A DNA stretch of 64,000 nt from Nomia melanderi (lineage: Eukaryota; Arthropoda; Insecta; Hymenoptera; Halictidae): positions 3,224,001 to 3,288,000 of the forward strand of contig NW_027475133.1 of the NCBI RefSeq assembly GCF_051020985.1. The letters are read 5' to 3'. The position numbers and the translations under genes are program-made. The notes under the pieces are model-generated. The model made no database searches. It was not told where the DNA came from and saw nothing but the letters and a program-made list of their open reading frames with translations. Numbering within the stretch: position 1 is the first letter of the stretch; each line of letters opens with the position of its first letter. Shown here in pieces: positions 53,027-64,000 of this stretch.

Positions 53027-53869
53027 GGTGATATCTCGGGTGCTATTACAGATAGCGCGATAAATCAAAGTGCATTGTCTCCCGGAAGCCCTGGCGCATG
53101 ATTCGGTGCAGCGGGAACGACCTCGGACCACCAGGGGCCGAGAAAATCACCGTCGCATGGGGCCGGACTGTCAGGGGCAGGGAAAAATCCAATATATATC
53201 TGGTGATATCTCGGGTGCTATTACAGATAGCGCAATAAACGAAAGTGAATTATCTGCAGGAGGCCCTGGCGCATGAATCTGTGCAGCGGGAACGGCCTCG
53301 GACCACCAGAGGCCGAGAAAACTACCGTCTCATGGGGCCGGACAATCAGGGTCAGGGAAAAATCCAATATATATCTGGTGATATCTCGGGTGCTATTATA
53401 GATAGCGCAATAAACCAAAGTGAGTTATCTGTAGGAGGCCCTGGCGCATGAATCTGTGAAGCGGGAACGACCTCGGACCACCAGGGGCCGAGAAAACCAC
53501 AGTCTCATGGGGCCGGACACTCAGGGTCAGGGGAAAATCCAATATATATCTGGTGATATCTCGGGTGCTATTACAGATAGAGCAATAAATCAAAGTGCAT
53601 TGTCTGTAGGAGGCCCTGGCGCATGAATCTGTGCAGCGGGAACAACCTCGGACCACCAGGGGCCGAGAAAACCACAGTCTCATGGGGCCGGACACTCATG
53701 GTCAGGGCATAATCCAATATATATCTCGTGATATCTCGGGTGCTATTAGAGATAGCGCAATAAATCAAAGTGCATTGTCTGTAGGAGGCCCTGGCGCATG
53801 AATCTGTTCAGCGGGAACGACCTCGGACGACCAGGGGCCGAGAAAACCACAGTCTCATGGGGCCGGACA

Positions 53870-56800
53870 CACAGGTTCAGGGAAAAAATCCAATATATAT
53901 CTGGTGATATCTCGGGTGCTATTACAGATAGCGCCATAAACCAAAGTGCTTTGTCTGCGGGAGGCCCTGGCGCATGAATCTGTGCAGCTCGGACGACCTC
54001 GGAACACCATGGGCCGAGAAAACCACAGTCACATGGGGCCGGACACTCAGGGTCAGGGGAAAATCCAATATATATCTGGTGATATCTAGGGTGCTATTAC
54101 AGATAGCGCAATAAATCAAAGTGCATTGTCTGTAGGAGGCCCTGGCGCATGAATCTGGCCAGCGGGAACGACCTCGGACCACCAAGGGCCGAGAAAACCA
54201 CCGTCTCATGGGGCCGGACACTCAGGGTCAGGGAAAAATCCAGTATATATCTGGTGATATCTCGGGTGCTATTACAGATAGCGCAATAAATCAAAGTGCA
54301 TTGTCTGTAGGAGGCCCTGGCGCATGAATCTGTGCAGCTCGAACGACCTCGGACCACCAGGGGCCGAGAAAACCACCGTCTCATGGGGCCGGACACTCAG
54401 GGACAGGGAATAATCCAATATATATCTGGTGATATCTCGGGTGCTATTAGAGATAGCGCAATAAACCAAAGTGAATTATCTGCAGGAGGCCCTGGCGCAT
54501 GCATCTGTGCAGCGGGAGCGACCTCGGACAACCAGGCGCCGAGAAAACCACCGTCTCATGGGGCCGGACACTCAGGGTCAGGGGAAAATCCAATATATAT
54601 CTGGTGATATCTCGGGTGCTATTAGAGATAGCGCAATAAACCAAAGTGGATTATCTTCAGGAGGCCCTGGCGCATGCATCTGTGCAGAGGGAACGACCTC
54701 GGACCACCAGGGGCCAAGAGAACCACCGTCTCATGGGGCCGGACACTCAGGGTCAGGGGAAAATCCAATATATATCTGGTGATATCTCGGCTGCTATTAG
54801 AGATAGCGCAACAAATCAAAGTGCTTTGTCTGTAGGAGGCCCTGGGGCATGAATCTGTGCAGCTCGAACGACCTCGGACCACCAGGCGCCGAGAAAACCA
54901 CCGTCTCATGTGGCCGGACACTCAGGGACAGGGAATAATCCAATATATATCTGGTGATATCTCGGGTGCTATTAGAGATAGCGCAATAAACCAAAGTGAA
55001 TTGTCTGCAGGAGGCCCTGGCGCATGCATCTGTGCAGCGGGAGCGACCTGGGACCACCAGGGGCCGAGAAAACTACCGTCTCATAGGGCCGGACACTCAG
55101 GGTCAGGGAAAAATCCAATATATATCTGGTGATATCTCGGGTGCTATTACAGATAGCGCAATAAATCAAAGTAAATAATTTGCAGGGAAACATGGCGCAT
55201 GAATCTGTGCAGCGGGGTCGACCTCGTGCCACGAGGGACCGAGAAAATCACCGTCTCATGGGGCCGGACACTCAGGGTCAGGGAAAAATCAAATATATAT
55301 CTGGTGATATCTCGGGTGCTATTAGAGATAGCGCAATAAATCACAGTGAATTATCTGCAGGGGGCTCTGGCGCATGAATCTGTGCAGCGGGATCGACCTC
55401 GGACCACCAGGGGCCGAGAAAACTACAGACTCATGGTGCCGGACACTCAGGGACAGGGAAAAATCCAATATACATCTGGTGATATCTCGGGTGCTATTAG
55501 AGATAGCGCAATAAATCAATGTGCAATGTTTGTAGGAGGCACTGGCGAATGAATCTGTGCAGCAGGAACGACCTCGGACCACCAGGGGGCGAGAAAATTA
55601 CAGATATTCGGAATCCGTCACCCAAGGTCATGCAAAAAACCAGCATATATCTGGTGATATCTCGGGTGCTATTACAGATAGCGCGATAAATCAAAGTGCA
55701 TTGTCTCCCGGAAGCCCTGGCGCATGATTCGGTGCAGCGGGAACGACCTCGGACCACCAGGGGCCGAGAAAATCACCGTCTCATGGGGCGGGACACTCAG
55801 GGTCAGGGGAAAATCCAATATATATCTGGTGATATCTCGGGTGCTATTACAGATAGCGCAATAAACCAAAGTGAATTTTCTGCAGGAGGCCCTGGCGCAT
55901 GAATCTGTGCAGCGGGAACGTCCTCGGACCTCCAGGGGCCGAGAAAACCACAGTCTCATGGGGCCGGACACTCAGGGTCAGGGGAAAATCCAATATAGAT
56001 CTGGTGATATCTCGGGTGCTATTACAGATAGCGCAATAAATCAAAGTGCATTACCTGTAGGAGGCCCTGGCGCATGAATCTGTGCAGCGGGAACGTGCTC
56101 GGACCTCCAGGGGCCGAGACAACGACCGTCTCATGGGGCCGGACACTCAGGGTCAGGGTAAAATCCAATATATATCTGGTGATATCTCGGGTGCTATTAC
56201 AGATAGCGCAATAAACCAAAGTGAATTATCTGCAGGAGGCCCTGGCGCATGAATCTGTGCAACGGGAACGACCTCGGACTACCAGGGGCCGAGAAAACCA
56301 CAGTCTCATGGGGCCGGACACTCAGGGTCAGGGGAAAATCCAATATATATCTGGTGATATCTCGGGTGCTATTACAGATAGTGCAATAAATCAAAGTGCA
56401 TTGTCTGTAGGAGTCCCTGGCGCATGAATCTGTGCAGCGGGAACGACCTCGGACCACCAGGGGCCGAGAAAACCACCGTCACATGGGGCCGGACACACAG
56501 GTTCAGGGAAAAAATCCAATATATATCTGGTGATATCTCGGGTGCTATTACAGATAGCGCCATAAACCAAAGTGCTTTGTCTGCGGGAGGCCCTGGCGCA
56601 TGAATCTGTGCAGCGGCAAAGACCTCGGAAAACCAGGGGCCGAGAAAACCACCGACACATTGGGCCGGACACTCAGGGTCAGGGAAAAATCCAATATATA
56701 TCTGGTGATATCTAGGGTGCTATTACAGATAGCGCAATAAATCAAAGTGCATTGTCTGTAGGAGGCCCTGGCGCATGAATCTGGCCAGCGGGAACGACCT

Positions 56801-58296
56801 CGGACCACCAAGGGCCGAGAAAACCACCGTCTCATGGGGCCGGACACTCAGGGTCAGGGAAAAATCCAGTATATATCTGGTGATATCTCGGGTGCTATTA
56901 CAGATAGCGCAATAAATCAAAGTGCATTGTCTGTAGGAGGCCCTGGCGCACGAATCTGTGCAGCTCGAACGACCTCGGACCACCAGGGGCCGAGAAAACC
57001 ACCGTCTCATGGGGCCGGACACTCAGGGACAGGGAATAATCCAATATATATCTGGTGATATCTCGGGTGCTATTAGAGATAGCGCAATAAACCAAAGTGA
57101 ATTATCTGCAGGAGGCCCTGGCGCATGCATCTGTGCAGCGGGAGCGACCTCGGACAACCAGGCGCCGAGAAAACCACCGTCTCATGGGGCCGGACACTCA
57201 GGGTCAGGGGAAAATCCAATATATATCTGGTGATATCTCGGGTGCTATTAGAGATAGCGCAATAAACCAAAGTGGATTATCTTCAGGAGGCCCTGGCGCA
57301 TGCATCTGTGCAGAGGGAACGACCTCGGACCACCAGGGGCCAAGAGAACCACCGTCTCATGGGGCCGGACACTCAGGGTCAGGGAAAAATCCAATATATA
57401 TCTGGTGATATCTCGGGTGCTATTAGAGATAGCGCAATAAATCAAAGTGCATTGTCTGTAGGAGGCCCTGGCGCATGAATCTGGCCAGCGGGAATGACCT
57501 CGGAACACGAGGGGCCGAGAAAACCACAGTCTCATGGGGCCGGACACACAGGGTCAGGGAAAAATGCAATATATATCTGGTGATATCTCGGGTGCCATTA
57601 GAGATAGCGCAATAAATCAAAGTGCGTTGTCTGTAGAATGCCCTGGCGCATGAATCTGGCCAGCGGGAACGACCTCGGACCACCAGGGGCCGAGAAAACC
57701 ACCGTCTCATGGGGCCGGACACTCAGGGTCAGGGGAAAATCCAATATATATCTGGTGATATCTCGGCTGCTATTAGAGATAGCGCAACAAATCAAAGTGC
57801 TTTGTCTGTAGGAGGCCCTGGGGCATGAATCTGTGCAGCTCGAACGACCTCGGACCACCAGGCGCCGAGAAAACCACCGTCTCATGTGGCCGGACACTCA
57901 GGGACAGGGAATAATCCAATATATATCTGGTGAAATCTCGGGTGCTATTAGAGATAGCGCAATAAACCAAAGTGAATTGTCTGCAGGAGGCCCTGGCACA
58001 TGCATCTGTGCAGCGGGAGCGACCTCGGACCACCAGGCGCCGAGAAAACCACCGTCTCATGGGGCCGGACACTCAGGGTCAGGGAAAAATCCAATATATA
58101 TCTGGTGATATCTCGGGTGCTATTAGAGATAGCGCAATAAATCAAAGTGCATTGTCTGTAGGAGGCCCTGGCGCATGAATCTGGCCAGCGGGAATGACCT
58201 CGGAACACGAGGGGCCGAGAAATCCACAGTCTCATGGGGCCGGACACACAGGGTCAGGGGAAAATCCAATATATATCTGGTGATATCTCGGGTGCT
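53870..58296 (+). repeat. 15-mer duplication carrying a one-base slip
   Basis: Positions about 53870-54800 recur at 56496-57430 with offset 2626, that is 15 x 175 + 1. The extra base is a sixth a in gggaaaaaatcc near 53887, and the same insertion is present near 56507, so it was copied with the block. Positions about 54797-55020 recur at 57773-57996 (offset 2976 = 17 x 175 + 1). Shared markers are gcagctcgaacgacc, ggagcgacctcggacaacc and attatcttcagg. Positions 55180-55250 contain unusual monomer text (aataatttgcagggaaacatgg, acctcgtgccacgagggacc). A type 4 cassette lies at 55597-55650. Confidence 0.85.
55597..55650 (+). repeat. Cassette type 4 half-monomer
   Basis: Right-hand form (tcatgcaaaaaaccagc), a copy of 52971-53026 at offset 2626. 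The monomer after it switches to the acactcag type by 55794, unlike its partner at 53165 (actgtcag). Confidence 0.8.
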
Positions 58297-59440
58297 ATTA
58301 GAGATAGCGCAATAAATCAAAGAGCATTGTCTGTAGGAGGCCCTGGCGCATGAATCTGGCAAGCGGGAAACCCCTCGGACCACCACGGGCCGAGAAAACC
58401 ACCGTCTCATGGGGCCGGACACTCAGGGTCACTGAAAAATCCAATATATATCTAGTGATATCTCGGGTGCTGTTTCAGATAGCGCAATAAATCAAAGTGC
58501 CTGGTCTGTAGGAGACCCTGTCGCATGAATCTGGCCAGCGTGAACGACCTCGGACAACCAGGGGCCGAGAAAACCACAGTCTCATGGGGCCGGACACTCA
58601 GGGTGAGGGAAAAATCCAATATATATCTGGTGATATCTCGGGTGCTTTTAGAGATAGCGCAATAAACCAAATGGAATTGTCTGCAGGAAACCCTGGCGCA
58701 TGAATCTGTTCAGCGGGATCGTACTCGGACCACGAGGGAACGAGAAAACCATCGACACATGGGGCCGGACACTCAGGGTCGGGGAAAAATCCAATATATA
58801 TCTGGTGATATCTCGGGTGCTTTTAGAGATAGCGCAATAAACCAAATGGAATTGTCTGCAGGAAACCCTGGCGCATGAATCTGTTCAGCGGGATCGTACT
58901 CGGACCACGAGGGAACGAGAAAACCATCGACACATGGGGCCGGACACTCAGGGTCGGGGAAAAATCCAATATATATCTGGTGATATCTCGGGTGCTCTTA
59001 CAGATACCGCACTAAACCAAACTGAATTATCTGCTGGGGGCCCTGGCGCATGAATCTGTGCAGCAGGAACGACCTCGGAACACTAGGGGCCGAGAAAACC
59101 ACCGTCTCATGGGGCCGGACTGTCAGGGTCGGAGAAAAATCCATTATATATCTGGTGATATCTCGGGTGCTATTAGAGATAGCGCAATAAACCAAAGTGA
59201 ATTATCTGCAGGAGGCCCTGGCGCATGAATCTGTGCAGCGGGAATGACCTCGGACCACCACGGGCCGAGAAAACCACCGTCTCATGGGGCCGGACACTCA
59301 GGGTCAGGGAATAATCCAATATATATCTGGTGATATCGCGGGTGCTATTACAGATAGCGCAATAAATCAAAGTGCATTGTCTGTAGCAGGCCCTGGCGCA
59401 TGAATCTGGCCAGCGGGAACGACCTCGGACCACCAGGGGC
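58297..59440 (+). repeat. Distant copy of the 49.0-51.0 kb trimer region
   Basis: Positions 58297-58837 match 49020-49560 at offset 9277 (53 x 175 + 2). Positions 58822-59440 match 50420-51040 at offset 8402 (48 x 175 + 2). The +2 equals the two one-base insertions lying between (53887, 56507). The ttcagcgggatcgtactcgg monomer is itself duplicated next to its copy (58629-58803 and 58804-58978). The material between the two matched parts in the earlier region is missing here. Confidence 0.85.
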
Positions 59441-61100
59441 CGAGAAAACTACAGTCTCATGCGGCCGGACACTCAGGGTCTGGGGAAAATCCAATATATA
59501 TCTGGTGATATCTCGGTTCCTATTACAGATAAGGAAATAAATCAAAGTGAATTATCTGCAGGATGCCCTGGCGCATGAATCTGTGCAGCGGGAACGACCT
59601 CGGTCCACCAGGGGCCGAGAAAACCACCGTCTCATGGGGCTGGACACTCAGGGTGAGGGAAATATCCAATATTTATCAGGTGATATCGCGGGTGCTATTA
59701 CAGATAGCGCAATAAATCAAAGTGCATTGTCTGTAGGAGGCCCTGGCGCATGAATCTGTGCAGCGGGAACGACCTCGGACCACCAGGGGCCGAGAAAACT
59801 ACAGTCTCATGCGGCCGGACACTCAGGGTCTGGGGAAAATCCAATATATATCTGGTGATATCTCGGTTCCTATTACAGATAGCGAAATAAATCAAAGTGC
59901 ATTGTCTGTAGGAGGCCCTGGCGCATGAATCTGTGCAGCGGGAACGACCTCGGACCACCAGGGGCCGAGAAAACCACCGTCTCATGGGGCCGGACACTCA
60001 GGGTCAGGGGAAAATCCAATATATATCTGGTGATATCTCGGGTGCTATTAGTGATAGCGCAATAAACCAAAGTGAATTATCTGCAGGAGGCCCTGACGCA
60101 TGAATCTGTGCAACGGGAACTACCTCGGACCACCAGGTGCCGAGAAAACCACAGTCACATGGGGCCGAGAACTCAGGGTCAGGCAAAAATCCAATATATA
60201 TCTGGTGATATCTCGGGTGCTATTAGAGATAGCGCAATAAACCAAAGTGAGTTATCTGCAGGAGGCCCTGGCGCCTGAATCTGTGCAGCGGGAACGACCT
60301 CGGACCACCAGGGTCCGAAAAAACCACAGTCTCATGGGGCCGGACACTCAGGGTCAGGGGAAAATCCAATATACATCTGGTGATATCTCGGGTGCTATTA
60401 GAGATAGCGCAATAAATCAAAGTGCATTGTCTGTAGGAGGCCCTGGCGCATGAATCTGTGAAGCGGGAACGACCTCGGACCACCAGGGGCCGAGAAAACC
60501 ACCGTCTCATGGGGCCGGACACTCTGGGTCAGGGAAAAATCCAATATATATGTGGTGATATCTCGGGTGCTATTACAGATAGCGCAATAAATCAAAGTGC
60601 ATTGTCTGTAGGAGGCCCTGGCGCATGAATCTGTGCAGCGGGAACGACCTCGGACCACCAGGGGCCGAGAAAACTACAGTCTCATGCGGCCGGACACTCA
60701 GGGTCTGGGGAAAATCCAATATATATCTGGTGATATCTCGGGTCCTATTACAGATAAGGAAATAAATCAAAGTGAATTATCTGCAGGATGCCCTGGCGCA
60801 TGAATCTGTGCAGCGGGAACGACCTCGGTCCACCAGGGGCCGAGAAAACCACCGTCTCATGGGGCTGGACACTCAGGGTGAGGGAAATATCCAATATTTA
60901 TCTGGTGATATCGCGGGTGCTATTACAGATAGCGCAATAAATCAAAGTGCATTGTCTGTAGGAGGCCCTGGCGCATGAATCTGTGCAGCGGGAACGACCT
61001 CGGACCACCAGGGGCCGAGAAAACCACCGTTTCATGGGGCCGGACACCCAGAGTCAGGGGAAAATCCAATATATATCTGGTGATATCTCGGGTGCTATTA
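59441..61100 (+). repeat. 7-mer (1225 bp) duplication with 'aaggaaataaatc' monomers
   Basis: About 59440-59740 recurs at 60665-60965 (offset 1225). The marker dimer has catgcggccgg, ggtctggggaaaatcc, cctattacagataagg and then ggtccaccaggggcc with gggtgagggaaatatcc. This dimer also occurs at 44030-44270 and 46305-46545, so it has four dispersed copies. A partial fifth is at 59800-59880, where attacagatagcg has replaced the aagg form. Confidence 0.82.
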
Positions 61101-64000
61101 GAGGTAGCGCAATAAACCAATGTGAATTATCTGCAGGAGGCCCTGGCGCATGAATCTGGGAAGCGGGAACGACCTCGGACCACCAGGGGCCGAGAAAACC
61201 ACCGTCTCATGGGGCCGGACACTCAGGGTCAGGGGAAAATCCAATATATATCTGGTGATATCTCGGGTGCTATTAGTGATAGCGCAATAAACCAAAGTGA
61301 ATTATCTGCAGGAGGCCCTGACGCATGAATCTGTGCAACGGGAACTACCTCGGACCACCAGGGGCCGAGAAAACCACCGTCTCATGGGGCCGGACACTCA
61401 GGGTCAGGGGAAAATCCAATATATATCTGGTGATATCTCGGGTGCTATTATAGATAGCGCAATAAACCAAAGTGAGTTATCTGCAGGAGGCCCTGGCGCA
61501 TGAATCAGTGCAGCGGGAACGACCTCGGACCACCAGGGGCCGAGAAAACCACCGTTTCATGGGGCCGGACACCCAGAGTCAGGGGAAAATCCAATATATA
61601 TCTGGTGATATCTCGGGTGCTATTAGAGGTAGCGCAATAAACCAATGTGAATTATCTGCAGGATGCCCTGGCGCATGAATCTGGGAAGCGGGAACGACCT
61701 CGGACCACCAGGGGCCGAGAAAACCACCGTCTCATGGGGCCGGACACTCAGAGTCAGGGGAAAATCCAAAATATATCTGGTGATATCTCTGGTGCTATTA
61801 GAGATAGCGCAATAAACGAAAGTGAGTTATCTGCAGGAGGCCCTGGCTCATGAATCTGTGCAGCGGGAACGACCTCGGACCACCAGGGTCCGAAAAAACC
61901 ACAGTCTCATGGGGCCGGACACTCAGGGTCAGGGGAAAATCCAATATACATCTGGTGATATCTCGGGTGCTATTAGAGATAGCGCAATAAACCAAAGTGA
62001 GTTATCTGCAGGAGGCCCTGGCGCCTGAATCTGTGCAGCGGGAACGACCTCGGACCACCAGGGTACGAAAAAACCACAGTCTCATGGGGCCGGACACTCA
62101 GGGTCAGGGGAAAATCCAATATACATCTGGTGATATCTCGGGTGCTATTAGAGATAGGGCAATAAATCAAAGTGTATTGTCTGTACGAGGCCCTGGAGCA
62201 TGAATCTGTGCAGCGGGAACGACCTCGAACCACCAGGGGCCGAGAAAACCACCGTCTCATGGGGCCGGATACTCAGGGTCAGGGGAAAATCCAATATATA
62301 TCTGGTGATATTTCGGGTGCTATTAGAGATAGCGCAAGAAACGAAAGTGAATTATCTGCAGGAGGCCCTGGCGCATGAATCAGTGCAGCGGGAACGACCT
62401 CGGACCACCAGGGGCCGAGAAAACCACCGTTTCATGGGGCCGGACACCCAGAGTCAGGGGAAAATCCAATATATATCTGGTGATATCTCGGGTGCTATTA
62501 GAGGTAGCGCAATAAACCAATGTGAATTATCTGCAGGAGGCCCTGGCGCATGAATCTGGGAAGCGGGAACGACCTCGGAGCACCAGGGGCCGAGAAAACC
62601 ACCGTCTCATGGGGCCGGACACTCAGAGTCAGGGGAAAATCCAAAATATATCTGGTGATATCTCTGGTGCTATTAGAGATAGCGCAATAAACGAAAGTGA
62701 ATTATCTGCAGGAGGCCCTGGCGCATGAATCTGTGCAGCGGGAACGACCTCGGACCACCAGGAGCCGAGAAAACCACCGTCTCATGGGGCCGGACACTCA
62801 GGGTCAGGGAAAAATCCAATATATATCTGGTGATATCTCGGGTGCTATTAGAGATAGCGCAATAAACAAAAGTGAGTTATCTGCAGGAGGCCCTGGCGCC
62901 TGAATCTGTGCAGCGGGAACGACCTCGGACCACCAGGGTCCGAAAAAACCACAGTCTCATGGGGCCGGACACTCAGGGTCAGGGGAAAATCCAATATACA
63001 TCTGGTGATATCTCGGGTGCTATTAGAGATAGCGCAATAAATCAAAGTGCATTGTCTGTAGGAGGCCCTGGCGCATGAATCTGTGCAGCGGGAACGACGT
63101 CGGACCCGTAGGGGCCGAGAAAATCACCGTCTCATGGGGCCGGACAGTCAGGGTCAGGGAAAATCCTATATATATCTGGTGATATCTTGGGTGCTATTAC
63201 AGATAGCGCAATAAATCAAAGTGCATTGTCAGTAGGAGGCCGTGGCACATGAATCTGGGCAGCGGGAACGACCTCGGATCACCAGGGGCCGAGAAGACCA
63301 CCGTCTCATGGGGCCGGACACTCAGGGTCAGTGGAAAATCCAATATATATCTGGTGATATCTCGGGTGCTGTTAGAGATAGCGCAATAAGCCAAAGGGAA
63401 TTATCTGCAGGAGGCCCTGGCGCCTGAATCTGTGCAGCGGGAACGACCTCGGACCACCAGGGTACGAAAAAACCACAGTCTCATGGGGCCGGACACTCAG
63501 GGTCAGGGGAAAATCCAATATACATCTGGTGATATCTCGGGTGCTATTAGAGATAGGGCAATAAATCAAAGTGTATTGTCTGTACGAGGCCCTGGAGCAT
63601 GAATCTGTGCAGCGGGAACGACCTCGAACCACCAGGGGCCGAGAAAACCACCGTCTCATGGGGCCGGATACTCAGGGTCAGGGGAAAATCCAATATATAT
63701 CTGGTGATATTTCGGGTGCTATTAGAGATAGCGCAAGAAACGAAAGTGAATTATCTGCAGGAGGCCCTGGCGCATGAATCAGTGCAGCGGGAACGACCTC
63801 GGACCACCAGGGGCCGAGAAAACCACCGTTTCATGGGGCCGGACACCCAGAGTCAGGGGAAAATCCAATATATATCTGGTGATATCTCGGGTGCTATTAG
63901 AGGTAGCGCAATAAACCAATGTGAATTATCTGCAGGAGGCCCTGGCGCATGAATCTGGGAAGCGGGAACGACCTCGGAGCACCAGGGGCCGAGAAAACCA
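61101..64000 (+). repeat. 'gaattatctgcag' class sub-array with 5-mer and 8-mer duplications
   Basis: Most monomers here are of the class attagagatagcg, aaaccaaagtgaattatctgcagg. Positions 61472-61850 recur at 62347-62725, and 61997 at 62872 (offset 875, five monomers). Markers are ccgtttcatgg, ggacacccagagtcagg and gaggtagcgcaataaacc. Positions about 62028-62600 recur at 63427-63999 (offset 1399 = 8 x 175 - 1). The missing base is one a near 63160 (cagggaaaatcctat). The second copy runs off the window end, so the array continues beyond it. Confidence 0.85.

Larger units (their letters stand above)
51131..53869 (+). repeat. Divergent monomers with type 4 cassettes
   Basis: Monomers with gactgtcag, gggatcg and gaaaaatgaaatat variants. 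Type 4 cassettes lie at 51746-51801 and 52971-53026. Positions 51746-52020 match 46670-46945 (offset 5076), and 52020-52200 matches 47119-47300 (offset 4901), so the same neighbours occur with one monomer missing. Positions 52790-53150 recur at 55416-55776 (offset 2626). Confidence 0.8.
1..64000 (+). repeat. 175-bp satellite tandem array (entire window)
   Basis: The same 175-base unit recurs head to tail from the first to the last base. Landmarks such as ggtgatatctcggg, gcgcaataaa, ggccctggcgcatgaatc, gacctcggaccaccagg and catggggccgga return every 175 bases. All copies have the same orientation and nothing else is inserted, so there are about 366 monomers. Monomers differ by substitutions and only rarely by single-base indels. 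Because 175 equals 1 modulo 3, any open frame changes phase at each monomer, and the longest frames are only about 117 codons. Arrays with monomers of about 170-180 bp are common at animal and plant centromeres. A centromeric or pericentromeric location is therefore my inference, not something the sequence proves. I do not recognise the family. Both ends of the window are inside the array. Confidence 0.98.

Noticed and set aside
949..63952. Plus-strand open frames up to 117 codons (for example 949-1302, 2874-3227, 62200-62553)
   Set aside because: Same cause: they span two to three monomers and are repeated wherever the same monomers occur. Nothing in them looks like a known protein.
1..64000. 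CRISPR-like regular repetition
   Set aside because: There are no unique spacers between short repeats; the whole 175-bp unit is repeated, with no cas-like genes or leader.
1..64000. Prokaryotic or phage origin of the window
   Set aside because: There are no coding regions, ribosome-binding sites or operons in 64 kb, and the array resembles eukaryotic satellite DNA in monomer size and higher-order structure.
1..64000. Telomeric, ribosomal DNA or microsatellite content
   Set aside because: No short telomere-type repeats, no recognisable rRNA sequence and no long simple repeats were seen on either strand.

Overview
The whole 64 kb window is one uninterrupted tandem array of a satellite DNA monomer of 175 bp, roughly 366 copies, all in the same orientation. 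I find no protein gene, RNA gene, transposon, CRISPR array, operon or origin. Both window ends lie inside the array, so its borders are not visible. This layout is typical of centromeric or pericentromeric heterochromatin of a multicellular eukaryote. A monomer close to nucleosome length, nested higher-order repeats (HORs), a homogenised interior and more divergent sides all fit that reading. I do not recognise the satellite family and cannot name the organism. The reference monomer (11881-12055) has 91 G/C of 175 bases (52%) and 9 CpG against about 11.7 expected, so CpG is only mildly depleted.

Layout. 1-3520: divergent left part, rich in the 'gactgtcag' variant and carrying an alternative half-monomer (cassette type 4). 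3521-7249: more uniform monomers with 12-mer and 10-mer duplications. 7250-12046: block A, first copy. 12047-18264: block C, first copy. 18265-23052: second A. 23053-28302: tandem copy of the preceding 30 monomers (5250 bp), containing a third A. 28303-34515: second C. 33300-37150: tandem 11-mer pair (2 x 1925 bp). 37345-39094: tandem 5-mer pair (2 x 875 bp). 39095-43760: mixed monomers, the first length slips and another run of cassette type 3. 43770-59440: older-looking mosaic with 17-mer, 13-mer, trimer and 15-mer duplications and renewed cassette type 4. 59441-64000: monomers mostly of the 'gaattatctgcag' class with 7-mer, 5-mer and 8-mer duplications.

How the parts relate. Positions about 7250-18240 and 23525-34515 are near-identical 11 kb copies; every translated stretch I compared agrees except around two substitutions 4 bp apart. 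One junction, the start of the 5250 bp duplication, can be placed within 29 bp (23053-23081) and looks like unequal crossing-over in register. Monomer length is strictly held: there is no net length change from about 142 to 41238 (about 235 monomers), and only seven single-base indels in the window are visible. The short open frames on both strands are by-products of the repeat: 175 is not a multiple of 3, so every frame shifts at each monomer and soon meets a stop.
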